Assembly: GCA_016744655.1 (NCBI GenBank)
Contig: JADGDY010000009.1
Coordinates: 1 to 61,252, forward strand
Direction of reading: 5' to 3'
DNA length: 61,252 nucleotides
Source: Bacteroidales bacterium
GTDB taxonomy: Bacteria > Bacteroidota > Bacteroidia > Bacteroidales > UBA12170
The stretch's first letter is position 1, and every line of letters starts with the position of its first letter. Below the pieces are notes generated by a model. The model made no database searches. It worked only from the letters and a program-made list of their open reading frames with translations, and was not told the DNA's origin. A program made the translations under genes and the position numbers. Below, in pieces: positions 1 through 8,038 of this stretch.

Positions 1-717
1 CTTCACATTGTATTCTGCCTTAGAGATTTCCATAATAGTTTTATGCCCTTCCTTTTTTACGGGAATCATTTCCATATAAGATGGAAGCTCTCGGTCTCCG
101 AATTTCTTAATTTTTGAAGCGTTTTGGATATTTACCAATATTTCATCTTCATTGTAAAATTCAGTTTTTAGAGCAAATTCTTTTTCTTTGCTTATCCATA
201 TAATGACTTTTCCCCATACAACAGGTGCAGATGGGAGAGGAGTCAGCTCAATTTTATAGCACATCATTCCATCAATTTCCTCCTCCTCTAGGAATTGGTG
301 AGTATAATCCACTACTAGTGAACTTTCTTTCATCAATTCATCATTATTAAAATCAGAACCCATCCAGCTCGACATCATCATACTTGGTGGAATTTTAATC
401 ATTCGCCCTATTCCAGGAATCCAATTCCACATATTGTTTTCACGTTTTAGAAAAACTTGTCCTTTATCTCTAGCTGGCGACATTATGTAGATGAGGTAGT
501 AATCCGTACCCATACTCCAACTTTGCATGCTCACTTCTCTACTCCATTCGGGGCGGATAATTTGCATGGTCATGGTGGTTTTGCTGGTTTTTCCTAGTGT
601 GATTTCATGAGATTTTTTAACTATTTCACGAGCCCTCTCATCTTCTTGGGCAAAAGTTAAAGGGCTTACAAATATTCCTAGTAATAATAAAGCAATGATT
701 GTTATTCTTGTTTTCAT
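1..717 (-). CDS. Outer membrane lipoprotein-sorting protein, LolA-like (3' end cut by window edge)
   Basis: The frame is open for 239 codons from an ATG at 717 and runs off the window at base 1, so the C-terminus is missing. The N-terminus is a signal peptide (basic MKTR start, hydrophobic stretch, cleavage after FAQ near residue 24). The body has features of the LolA_like family (PF17131): an early MQIIRPEW strand, then MSPARDKGQVFLKR and WNWIPGIGRMIKIPPSMM. In this family the protein is periplasmic and thought to bind lipid or lipoprotein, usually next to an RND/MMPL or FtsX-type exporter, which would lie beyond the edge. It starts 5 bases after the TetR stop codon, so the two are almost certainly co-transcribed and the regulator probably controls it. 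The family call is by recognition; the cargo is unknown. Confidence 0.75.
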   Translation of the reverse strand, partial: MKTRITIIALLLLGIFVSPLTFAQEDERAREIVKKSHEITLGKTSKTTMTMQIIRPEWSREVSMQSWSMGTDYYLIYIMSPARDKGQVFLKRENNMWNWIPGIGRMIKIPPSMMMSSWMGSDFNNDELMKESSLVVDYTHQFLEEEEIDGMMCYKIELTPLPSAPVVWGKVIIWISKEKEFALKTEFYNEDEILVNIQNASKIKKFGDRELPSYMEMIPVKKEGHKTIMEISKAEYNVK

Positions 718-722
718 ATCTT

Positions 723-1301
723 TTAATTTAAATGATATATTTCGCATAATCTTTTAATACAATATTCTTTGGGAAAGGTTTGAGGATTGATAAGGTAATT
801 CATCCCAAATCCATCGAGCATGCCAGCAAAAAGTTGGGCTTCTTGGAATTTATTCTCATAGCCTAATTCACCGAAAATATTTGCAAGATTCTCAAATATT
901 GGCATTACTGACTCCATCAATTCTCCCATTACTAACTCTTGAACCGCTTTTTGCATCATAGTAGAGAAATAAAGTTGCCAATGCTTATGATCTTCATCCA
1001 TCATGATAAAACTTTGCTCTATCATCTTTTTTAGCTTTAGTTCTGCTGGCTCATTAGTTTTTTTTCCATAACCCCTTAATAAATATACCAGTCCATCTGC
1101 CATTACTTGCTTAAGAAGCTCTTCTTTATTTTGAAAATAGTTATAGAGGAGTCCCTTAGAGATATTTGCTTCTTTCGCTATCTGACTTATACTGGCTTTA
1201 TAATATCCATTTGTGGCAAAAACTTCCAGTGCAGCATCTAAAATTTGTTGCTTTCTTTCCTGCCTTATATTTTCGAATTGTTCTTTTGTTCTTGGTGACA
1301 T
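723..1301 (-). CDS. TetR/AcrR family transcriptional regulator
   Basis: This 192-residue protein has the TetR layout. A helix-turn-helix spans about residues 14-60 (ILDAALEVFATNGYYKASIS, then IAKEANISKGLLYNYFQNKE), followed by a helical ligand-binding domain without a recognisable ligand signature. It is the first gene of an operon with the LolA-like gene 5 bases downstream. Its own promoter (bases 1328-1357) is overlapped by inverted TTGGTCAA/TTGACCAA half-sites, the arrangement expected of an autorepressor. The effector is unknown; by family it would sense a small hydrophobic compound. The family is certain, the target is inferred from context. Confidence 0.93.
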   Translation of the reverse strand: MSPRTKEQFENIRQERKQQILDAALEVFATNGYYKASISQIAKEANISKGLLYNYFQNKEELLKQVMADGLVYLLRGYGKKTNEPAELKLKKMIEQSFIMMDEDHKHWQLYFSTMMQKAVQELVMGELMESVMPIFENLANIFGELGYENKFQEAQLFAGMLDGFGMNYLINPQTFPKEYCIKRLCEIYHLN

Positions 1302-1310
1302 AATTATTTA

Positions 1311-1357
1311 TTGACTGAACGATTGGTCAAAAGTACAATTATTTTTTAATTGACCAA
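1311..1357 (-). promoter_or_regulatory. TetR-gene promoter with overlapping operator half-sites
   Basis: Read on the minus strand, TACTTTTG (1335-1328) matches the -7 consensus TAnnTTTG. A -33 TTG (1357-1355) lies 19 bases upstream. TTGGTCAA (1323-1330) and TTGACCAA (1350-1357) form an 8-base inverted repeat covering both boxes. An imperfect 20-base palindrome at 1311-1330 (TTGAC...GTCAA) extends the inner site. The predicted transcript starts near 1322, about 20 bases before the TetR ATG. Binding of the encoded TetR protein here is inferred from position and symmetry. Confidence 0.65.
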
Positions 1358-1439
1358 GTGTTTAATTTAAAAGGATGATGTTAATTCCTCAATTAGAATG
1401 AAATCTTAAGCTTTCTTTTGATCAGAAGTTTTCTAACCT

Positions 1440-1630
1440 GAAAAACTCTGAGAGTTTTTCACATGCAATGTTGACGAACGAAAAAAGGTAGATGTTATAA
1501 ATATGATTTTGGATTTAATTTTCGATGTCAAGGTTAGCCCTTATAAATAATTGAATTTCAATTATTTCGTCTGTCTATCGGGTGATTAATTCATTTTTTT
1601 GAATTAATCAGGCTGAAAATCAGTATTTTC
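1440..1630 (+). other. Cluster of stem-loops/palindromes upstream of gldA
   Basis: Four inverted repeats lie in the 210 bases before gldA. They are AAAAACTC/GAGTTTTT (1441-1459), an 11-base AAATAATTGAA/TTCAATTATTT around one base (1545-1567), an 11-base TGATTAATTCA/TGAATTAATCA around six T (1583-1610), and GAAAAT/ATTTTC (1615-1630). No clear TAnnTTTG box was found closer than these repeats. They could be protein-binding palindromes or a structured 5' leader. The remainder of 1358-1647 holds nothing else I recognise. Confidence 0.5.
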
Positions 1631-1647
1631 GCCAAAAAATAATTAGA

Positions 1648-2559
1648 ATGACAATTGAATTGCAAAATATAACCAAGCTTTATGGGGAGCAAAAAGCTTT
1701 GGACCAAGTTAGCTTATCCATCAATAAAGGAGAAATCACGGGGTTATTAGGGCCAAATGGTGCTGGAAAATCTACCATGATGAAAATTATCAGTTGTTTT
1801 TTGCCTCCAAGCAGTGGTGAAGCCAAAGTGTATGGCTTTAATGTGATGGATGATCCATTAAAGGTAAAAGCTAAAATTGGCTATTTGCCGGAGCATAATC
1901 CATTATATCCAGAAATGTATGTTAGAGAGTATCTTCATTATGTGGCTGGTATCTATAAAATGAAAGATAATATAGAGGAGCGTATCAATGAGGTTGTTAA
2001 GCTTACGGGATTGCAAATTGAGCAAAACAAAAAAATTGGAGCTTTATCTAAAGGGTATCGTCAACGAGTGGGATTGGCACAATCGCTTATTCACGATCCA
2101 GAGATTTTAATTCTTGATGAGCCTACCACAGGTTTGGATCCAAATCAATTAGTAGAAATACGAGAATTGATCAAGTCTATAGGTAAAGAGAAAACAGTTC
2201 TTCTTTCGACTCATATCATGCAAGAGGTAGAAGCTATTTGTGATAGGGTTGTTATTATTAATAAGGGTAAAATTGTTGCTGATGATGAAACATCCAAGCT
2301 AAGTAAGTTGCTAGGTAATACCGAAACCATAAAAATAGAATTAGATAAATCAGTTAAACTTGCTGACTTAAAAAGAATTTCTGGTGTTTCAAATGCGATA
2401 CAGATAAATGAACTTTCTTATGAAATCATTGCTTCAGGAGATCAGGATATTCGTAAAGCTTTGTTCCAGTGGGCTGTGAAATCTGATATTCAGATTCTAA
2501 GTATGAATAAAAAAGACAGTAATTTAGAACATGTATTTCAGCAATTAACTAAGGCATAA
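1648..2559 (+). CDS. gldA: GldA-type ABC transporter ATP-binding protein
   Basis: This 303-residue ABC ATPase has Walker A GPNGAGKS (35-42), a Q-loop region YLPEHNPLYPEMYVREYL near 79-96, signature LSKGYRQR (133-140), Walker B ILILDEP (153-159) and H-loop His189. The PEHNPLY and GLDPNQLVEIR stretches are characteristic of GldA, the ATPase of the gliding-associated GldAFG transporter. The C-terminal 90 residues are the extension seen in this subgroup. The permease partners GldF and GldG are not adjacent, so in a non-gliding organism it may energise another exporter. The ABC assignment is certain; the GldA subgroup is by sequence recognition. Confidence 0.85.
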   Translation: MTIELQNITKLYGEQKALDQVSLSINKGEITGLLGPNGAGKSTMMKIISCFLPPSSGEAKVYGFNVMDDPLKVKAKIGYLPEHNPLYPEMYVREYLHYVAGIYKMKDNIEERINEVVKLTGLQIEQNKKIGALSKGYRQRVGLAQSLIHDPEILILDEPTTGLDPNQLVEIRELIKSIGKEKTVLLSTHIMQEVEAICDRVVIINKGKIVADDETSKLSKLLGNTETIKIELDKSVKLADLKRISGVSNAIQINELSYEIIASGDQDIRKALFQWAVKSDIQILSMNKKDSNLEHVFQQLTKA

Positions 2560-2643
2560 AAGAGAAAGTTCAATAAACCAATGCGCTTATTCAATACTTG
2601 ACTACAAATGCTCATTTAGGATTTTTGGGAAAAATATGCTCCC

Positions 2644-2651
2644 TATATTTG
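2644..2651 (+). promoter_or_regulatory. -7 box of small-RNA candidate A
   Basis: TATATTTG is a perfect TAnnTTTG box. A TTTTTG run (2622-2627) lies 16 bases upstream, the same spacing as in the second unit at 2898. No protein-coding frame starts downstream before the terminator at 2718. Confidence 0.55.
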
Positions 2652-2657
2652 TCCTGT

Positions 2658-2750
2658 TGTTTAAGATACCCTATTTAAATAGGTTGACGCATTAAATTTA
2701 CTTCTCTCCAAGAGTTAGGCAAGCTTCCCCCAAGCTTGCCTTTATTTTTT
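2658..2750 (+). ncRNA. Candidate small RNA A (tandem pair with 2912-3005)
   Basis: A perfect -7 box (2644-2651) and an intrinsic terminator (2718-2750) bracket about 93 bases with no open frame. From 5' to 3' the unit holds a CCTATTTAAATAGG palindrome (2670-2683), the segment GACGCATTAAATTTACTTCT plus CTCC that recurs nearly unchanged in unit B, then the terminator hairpin with a five-C loop. The shared box spacing, conserved unpaired segment and C-loop terminator in two adjacent units argue for a duplicated RNA gene rather than chance. The 5' end is estimated. It could instead be a leader for downstream genes, but each unit ends in its own terminator. I do not recognise the Rfam family. Confidence 0.5.
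2718..2750 (+). terminator. Intrinsic terminator of RNA candidate A
   Basis: The 9-base stem GGCAAGCTT (2718-2726) / AAGCTTGCC (2732-2740) encloses a CCCCC loop and is followed by TTTATTTTTTT. Confidence 0.85.
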
Positions 2751-2897
2751 TATGGAATTTGGTTGATTGTTGTGTATAACCTTGTTATACAGTAGTTTTT
2801 AAGTATTGTTCTATCGCGTATTATCATTTATAGTGGACACTTAATAGATAGAATGGCGTGTTTGAACATTTGCTCATTTTGATATTGTTGACCAGTG

Positions 2898-2905
2898 TAT
2901 ATTTG
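2898..2905 (+). promoter_or_regulatory. -7 box of small-RNA candidate B
   Basis: TATATTTG is a perfect TAnnTTTG box. TTTTG at 2877-2881 lies 16 bases upstream. A GCTCATTT word occurs upstream of both units. Confidence 0.55.
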
Positions 2906-2911
2906 TCGAAA

Positions 2912-3005
2912 GAAAAAAGGGAAATACCCGTTCCCAAGATTTTGACGCATAAATTTACTTCTCTCCAGAAGATTGAAAGCAAGTCCCCCCTGACTTGCTT
3001 TTTTT
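2912..3005 (+). ncRNA. Candidate small RNA B (tandem pair with 2658-2750)
   Basis: This is the second copy of the promoter/terminator unit. A possible 5' hairpin (GGGAA/TTCCC) precedes the conserved segment at 2942-2967 (GACGCATAAATTTACTTCTC followed by TCC), which matches unit A except for one missing T. The terminator hairpin again has a C-rich loop. Homology continues past the T-run (GAATTTGGT in both), which indicates a tandem duplication. The unit ends about 40 bases before the sodium symporter start, so partial read-through into that gene is possible. The 5' end is estimated. Confidence 0.5.
2976..3005 (+). terminator. Intrinsic terminator of RNA candidate B
   Basis: The 10-base stem AAAGCAAGTC (2976-2985) / GACTTGCTTT (2992-3001) has a CCCCCT loop and a continuing T-tract. 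Confidence 0.85.
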
Positions 3006-3044
3006 GAATTTGGTCATTTTTGTTATTTTTACCAAAAACCTTTT

Positions 3045-4469
3045 ATGAACTGGTATATCTTCTGGATTGTAATTTATCTGATTTTTATCATTTATCTCAC
3101 CATAAAGCATGTGAAGTCACATGATTTAGAAAATTATTTAGTGAACAATAGGCAAACCAAGTTATTGCCACTTGTTTTTACTACTCTGGCAACCTTTGTT
3201 GGTGGTGGTACCTCCATTGGATTAATGGCAATGGGTTATGAATCTGGATTTGCTGCAGTTGGTATTGGAATTGCCTATGTAATGGGTTTTATGATAATGA
3301 TTCGTTATGCAGGTAGAATACATAAAATGGGAGTAAAAGAAAAGATTTATTCCTTTCCACAACTCTTAAATATGCGATTTACAAAACCAGATGAGGAACC
3401 TCGATTTGCAAGATTGTTTTCAGGAATGGTAACAGGAGTAAATGTTTTTATTTTCTTTTTCTTATTGGCCGCTCAGTTTGTGGCCATGGCGAGTTTATTA
3501 AAGTATGCTTTTGAACTCGATTATACCTATGCTGCTATTTTATCTGGTTTAGTTATAATTGGATATACAGCCTTTGCAGGAATGGCTGGGGTTATTATTA
3601 CTGATACTATCCAGTTTGTCATTATTGTTTTGATGATCATTTTTATATTTATCCCAGGAATATGGGCCGATACCGATGGGTTAAGCCGATTGACAGAATT
3701 ACCAGCAAATATGGTAAATGGAACGGCTGAAGGAATCGCTTTTTTAGTGGCTTTGCCGCTGTTTCTGAGTTGGTCAGTTTTGGTGAGAATGGACATCTGG
3801 CAAAGGGTTTTAGCCGCTAAGAGTGACAAAGTTGCCAAGCAAATGAGTTTATGGTCGGGCATTGGAATGTTGCCTTTCTATTTAATCTTTCCACTGGTAG
3901 GTATGACCATTCGAATCACCCATGGTGATCAACTAGTAAGTGAAGATGTTACCTATTTATTTCTAAATGATCATTCTCAGCCAATAATACTTGGCTTTGC
4001 TGTAGTTGGATTGCTTTCTGCATTAATGTCTTCTGGAGATAGTTTTCTTAATATTATTTCCATTTCAACAGCTAGGGATTTCCTAGGTTGGAAACATAAA
4101 GAAAAGTCCTCATCTCATTTACAGAAAAACATCCGTATTATTAGTTTGGTATTTGGAATTTTGGCGCTTTTTATAGCATTGAGTTTTCCTAAAGTAGTAG
4201 ATTTAATGGTGGTTGGTATTTCGATGATAGTGATCTATACGCCCATTACTCTTATTGCCTTATCTAAAAAAGATCCTTACCGCTATCGGTATGTAGCTTT
4301 TATAAGTGTGGTTTTAGCTTTTGTGGTTAATCTTACCTTTTTCTTGTTGGGAGTGTTTCTTCCAGAGCAATTCAATCCTAAGTCCTCATTTATACCTGCA
4401 TTTTTAGTTGCGGTGATCAGTACTTTGGTTGGGATGTTGTTTGTTAGAAAAGAGAAAATGACAGCTTAG
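3045..4469 (+). CDS. Sodium:solute symporter (SSS family)
   Basis: This 474-residue inner-membrane protein has about a dozen hydrophobic segments and no signal peptide. The first cytoplasmic loop NNRQTKLLPLVFTTLATFVG, followed by GGTSIGLMAMGYESG, is the conserved early region of the SSS family (SglT/PanF/PutP-like). It imports a small solute with sodium; the substrate cannot be read from the sequence. It follows the twin RNA units and stands alone on this strand before the convergent prolyl oligopeptidase. Family confidence is high, substrate unknown. Confidence 0.85.
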   Translation: MNWYIFWIVIYLIFIIYLTIKHVKSHDLENYLVNNRQTKLLPLVFTTLATFVGGGTSIGLMAMGYESGFAAVGIGIAYVMGFMIMIRYAGRIHKMGVKEKIYSFPQLLNMRFTKPDEEPRFARLFSGMVTGVNVFIFFFLLAAQFVAMASLLKYAFELDYTYAAILSGLVIIGYTAFAGMAGVIITDTIQFVIIVLMIIFIFIPGIWADTDGLSRLTELPANMVNGTAEGIAFLVALPLFLSWSVLVRMDIWQRVLAAKSDKVAKQMSLWSGIGMLPFYLIFPLVGMTIRITHGDQLVSEDVTYLFLNDHSQPIILGFAVVGLLSALMSSGDSFLNIISISTARDFLGWKHKEKSSSHLQKNIRIISLVFGILALFIALSFPKVVDLMVVGISMIVIYTPITLIALSKKDPYRYRYVAFISVVLAFVVNLTFFLLGVFLPEQFNPKSSFIPAFLVAVISTLVGMLFVRKEKMTA

Positions 4470-4524
4470 GTTTCAGAACTATTTCCGTGCTCAGGAGGAT
4501 TTGTAATCCTGTTTTAAAAAACAA

Positions 4525-4547
4525 AAGACGGAATACAATTCCGTCTT
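4525..4547. terminator. Bidirectional terminator hairpin
   Basis: The 10-base stem AAGACGGAAT (4525-4534) / ATTCCGTCTT (4538-4547) lies between the convergent symporter and prolyl oligopeptidase genes. T-rich tracts are weak on both sides. Confidence 0.6.
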
Positions 4548-4597
4548 AGCTTATTATAATCTATTTATATCTATTCAGGAAAAGCTCAAATTTATCC

Positions 4598-4622
4598 GTT
4601 CACTTCGACAAGCTCAGGGAAC
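4598..4622. repeat. Extragenic CTTCGACAAGCTCAGG-type element
   Basis: TTCACTTCGACAAGCTCAGG followed by GAAC resembles a short dispersed extragenic sequence that I recall from many bacterial genomes. Only one copy is visible in this window, so repeat status is from memory, not shown here. Confidence 0.35.
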
Positions 4623-4677
4623 TAAAAAATAGATGCCAAAGTCATCTGTCCTCAATCATCGAGCATCCGTTTTCAAG

Positions 4678-6801
4678 CTACTTTCCAGGATAAGCTTCCA
4701 CGCCCATATTATAAAACATAAATGACCAAATATCAGTGGCTTCTTCTATAATTTTCTCCGTGGATTTTCCTGCACCATGACCTGCTTTGGTTTCTATTCT
4801 GATGATGGTTGGGTTCGCACAACTTTGCTTACTTTGTAGTTCAGCTGCAAACTTAAACGAGTGTGCAGGAACAACTCTGTCATCATGATCTGCAGTAGTA
4901 ATCATAGTTGCAGGATAGCATGTAGTGGACTTGATATTGTGTAGAGGAGAGTATTTAATTAAATTCTCGAATTGGATTTTATCATCACTGCTACCGTAAT
5001 CAGGAACCCAATAGTAGCCAATCGTGAATTTGTGGTAGCGTAACATATCCATCACACCAACTTGAGGAATAGCAACTTTAAATAATTCTGGTCTTTGAGT
5101 CATACAAGCACCAACGAGTAGTCCACCGTTGGAACCACCTTCAATGGCCAGCTTCTCGCTACTCGTATACCCATTGTCTATTAAATACTCGGCCGCAGCT
5201 ATAAAGTCATCAAACACATTTTGCTTATTGAGTTGAGTTCCTCCTTGATGCCACTCTTCTCCATATTCGCCCCCTCCTCTAATATTTGGTAGCGCATAAA
5301 CGCCTCCATTTTCTAATAACACCAAATTGCTAATACTGAAGTAAGGAGTAAGTGAAACATTAAATCCACCATATCCATAAAGTAGAGTAGGGTTGCTTCC
5401 GTCTAAGGGCAGGCCTTTTTTGTGAACAATAAACATTGGAACTTTAGTACCATCTTTACTGGTATAGAATATTTGCTTGGTTTCAAATTGGTCAATATCA
5501 ATATCTATTCCTGATTTCCTGAAAACTTCGGTTTTGTTGTTCTTGATATCGTATTTGAAAGTCATGCTAGGATAGGTGAAAGAAGTGAAAGAATAAAAAG
5601 CAGTATTGCTGTCTTTTTCACCACTAAATCCACTAATACTTCCAATGCCAGGTAGTTTGATTTGGTGCTCTAAGCTACCATCAAGATTATAAACATAAGC
5701 TTTGGAACTGGCATCATGCATATAACTCACTAAGAGTTTTCCACCGGCCATTCCTACATTGTTAAGTACATCAGTTGTTTGGGGGATCACCTCTCTGGTT
5801 TCGCTGGGCTTGTTGGCGTTAATTTTATAAACTCTATTTCTTGGTGCATCTTTATTAGTCATAATGAAAAGCTCATCTCCTTCATTATCTAATACCCATG
5901 TTTTATGTTCAAAGTCTTCTTGAAGAGCAATAAACTCCGCTTTAGAATTATCTGTTCTTTTAAAATAAAGAGAATTTCCTCTGGCAGATGGGTTATGCCC
6001 ACTCAAAATCAAATATTTTTCATCTTCTGTTGTACCCATATTCCAGCTAAACATAGGGTTTTCTTTATCTTCGTAAACTAATTTATCAGTACTTTGAGCT
6101 GTTCCAGCTTTATGATAATATACTTTGCTATTTTCATTTACTCCTTTTAGCTCATCGCCTTCTTTTGGAGCATCATAACGACTATAGTAGAAACCATCTT
6201 TATACCAACTCATACCAGAAAATTTAATCCATTTAAGGTGATCGTCTAGTTTGGTTTTGGTTTCCACATCCATCACAAAAATCTCTCTCCAATCTGAACC
6301 GCCACTACTCAGGCTATAAGTACAAAGCTTACCATCTTTTGAAAATGATAGTCCACTTAATGCTACAGTACCATCCTCAGAAAAAGTATTAGGATCTAAA
6401 AATACTTCAGAATCTCCATCTAAAGATTCCATTCTATAGATGACATATTGAGGCTGTAATCCATCGTTTTTATAATAATACCAATAATCACCTTTTTTAA
6501 ATGGCATACCATATTTAGGGTAATCCCATATTTGAGTTAAACGATCTTGTATTTTCTGACGAAATGGAATTTCAGCTAAATAGTCATTTGTAACTTTATT
6601 TTGCTTTTTTACCCAAGCTTTAGTAGAATCTGAATTGTCATCTTCTAACCAACGATAAGGATCAGCAACTTCAACACCATGGTAGATATCTACGGTGTCA
6701 ACTTTTTGACTTATAGGGTAGTTTAACATTTTTTCTTGTTTTTGATTACAAGCGGTTAAGCCAAAGGTGGCTATGATAGCTAGGAGAATATACTTTTTCA
6801 T
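4678..6801 (-). CDS. Prolyl oligopeptidase family serine peptidase (S9A), lipoprotein
   Basis: This 707-residue protein has a lipoprotein signal (MKKYILL...GLTAC, lipidated Cys18), an N-terminal beta-propeller entered through VADPYRWLEDDNSDSTKAWV, and a C-terminal alpha/beta-hydrolase domain. The catalytic Ser is in GGSNGGL (Ser557), the Asp lies in ADHDDRV (about 638-641) and the His is in AGHGAG (His675). Length and motifs fit family S9A, which cleaves short peptides after proline. The lipid anchor would hold it in the periplasm or outer membrane, suggesting peptide scavenging. It is monocistronic, with a shared terminator downstream. Confidence 0.93.
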   Translation of the reverse strand: MKKYILLAIIATFGLTACNQKQEKMLNYPISQKVDTVDIYHGVEVADPYRWLEDDNSDSTKAWVKKQNKVTNDYLAEIPFRQKIQDRLTQIWDYPKYGMPFKKGDYWYYYKNDGLQPQYVIYRMESLDGDSEVFLDPNTFSEDGTVALSGLSFSKDGKLCTYSLSSGGSDWREIFVMDVETKTKLDDHLKWIKFSGMSWYKDGFYYSRYDAPKEGDELKGVNENSKVYYHKAGTAQSTDKLVYEDKENPMFSWNMGTTEDEKYLILSGHNPSARGNSLYFKRTDNSKAEFIALQEDFEHKTWVLDNEGDELFIMTNKDAPRNRVYKINANKPSETREVIPQTTDVLNNVGMAGGKLLVSYMHDASSKAYVYNLDGSLEHQIKLPGIGSISGFSGEKDSNTAFYSFTSFTYPSMTFKYDIKNNKTEVFRKSGIDIDIDQFETKQIFYTSKDGTKVPMFIVHKKGLPLDGSNPTLLYGYGGFNVSLTPYFSISNLVLLENGGVYALPNIRGGGEYGEEWHQGGTQLNKQNVFDDFIAAAEYLIDNGYTSSEKLAIEGGSNGGLLVGACMTQRPELFKVAIPQVGVMDMLRYHKFTIGYYWVPDYGSSDDKIQFENLIKYSPLHNIKSTTCYPATMITTADHDDRVVPAHSFKFAAELQSKQSCANPTIIRIETKAGHGAGKSTEKIIEEATDIWSFMFYNMGVEAYPGK

Positions 6802-7014
6802 GATTTTATGATTTTCGGAAAATTAAATTCAAAAATTATTGGATAAAAATAGGAAATTTTTAAATGAAATAGGATAACATTTTGTTCAAAGGAAAAATAA
6901 GTCTAAGTGTCATGTATATAGGTGAATATGTGCAGAAGCAATTCAGGAATCAAAATACCAATTTAGAATCGTTTTGAATAATTTATTTGACTTCAAATTT
7001 CCTTCAAAAAAACG

Positions 7015-7022
7015 TACTTTTG
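7015..7022 (+). promoter_or_regulatory. -7 promoter box
   Basis: TACTTTTG is a perfect TAnnTTTG box 24 bases before the DHOD-like ATG. No well-spaced -33 TTG was found. Confidence 0.6.
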
Positions 7023-7046
7023 CGCTGAATTGAAATTCTTTAAGAA

Positions 7047-8027
7047 ATGGATTTATCAGTAAATTACATGGGTTTGAAATTGAAAAACCCTATCATAGTT
7101 GGAAGTTCAGGATTAACTAATTCTGTGGAGAAAATCCGCGACTTGGAAAGACAAGGCGCTGGAGCCGTTGTGTTAAAGTCTTTGTTTGAGGAGCAAATCC
7201 TCATGGAGCAAGAAAAAGCCAACGATCAAAACGATTTTGATTATCCAGAAGCAATGGATTATATGAAGGCTTATGCTGAAGAATATACCTATGCCGACTT
7301 CATCAAATTGATCAGAGGAGCTAAAGCAGCAGTTGATATTCCAGTAATTGCCAGTGTAAACTGTGTGAGTATGGGGAAATGGACTGATTTTGCAAAGAAA
7401 ATTGAGGAAGCTGGAGCTGATGCTTTGGAAATTAATATTTCGCTTTTGCCATCTGATATTTATAAAACTAGTGCTCAAAATGAGAAAACTTATTTCGACA
7501 TTATTGAAGCAGTAAGAAAACAGATAGACATTCCAATTGCCTTGAAGATGAGTCACTACTCAGCTGGTTTGGCTCATTTAGTACGTCAACTTAGCTTTAC
7601 TAAAATGGTAGATGCATTTGTGTTGTTTAACAGATACTATGCTCCTGATATTAATATTGATGATTATTCCATTACTTCGGCTGGTGTTTTGAGTCGTCCT
7701 GAGAATATATCTGATTCATTGCGTTGGGTAGCTTTACTTTCTGGAAAAATTAAAACCCCAATTGCTGCATCTACTGGAGTTCATGAAGGAGAGGATGTTA
7801 TTAAACAAATTCTTGCTGGAGCTACAGCTGTACAAGTGGTTTCTACTTTGTATAAGCACGGAATAACTCATTTGCCTAAAATGCTTAAGGATATCGAAAA
7901 CTGGATGACAGAAAAAGAATATTCTGAATTAGAAGATTTTAGAGGTGAAATTAGTTATGAAAGGTTCGACGAGCCACAGGCTTTTGAGAGAATTCAATTC
8001 ATGAAGTATTTTGGAGGATTCGAATAA
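7047..8027 (+). CDS. Dihydroorotate dehydrogenase-like flavoprotein
   Basis: This 326-residue TIM-barrel protein is of the PyrD-like type. It starts with the substrate-fold strand MGLKLKNPIIVGSSGLTNS and ends with FMN-phosphate-binding regions (AASTGVHEGEDVIKQILAGA, then TAVQVVSTLYKHG). True DHODs carry an N-x-S-C/S-P-N catalytic loop after the mid-barrel strand. Here that position reads LEINISLLPSDIYK, with no Cys or Ser before Pro-Asn, so DHOD activity is doubtful. It lies 11 bases upstream of ferredoxin-NADP reductase, and a paralogue at 54018 sits beside PFOR. A redox role linked to ferredoxin or NADPH is an inference. This group is usually annotated dihydroorotate dehydrogenase-like protein. 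Confidence 0.85.
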   Translation: MDLSVNYMGLKLKNPIIVGSSGLTNSVEKIRDLERQGAGAVVLKSLFEEQILMEQEKANDQNDFDYPEAMDYMKAYAEEYTYADFIKLIRGAKAAVDIPVIASVNCVSMGKWTDFAKKIEEAGADALEINISLLPSDIYKTSAQNEKTYFDIIEAVRKQIDIPIALKMSHYSAGLAHLVRQLSFTKMVDAFVLFNRYYAPDINIDDYSITSAGVLSRPENISDSLRWVALLSGKIKTPIAASTGVHEGEDVIKQILAGATAVQVVSTLYKHGITHLPKMLKDIENWMTEKEYSELEDFRGEISYERFDEPQAFERIQFMKYFGGFE

Positions 8028-8038
8028 AACTATAATAA

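Noticed and set aside
3527..3862. 111-codon minus-strand frame inside the symporter gene
   Set aside because: It is a shadow of the well-supported symporter frame on the other strand, with no motif of its own.
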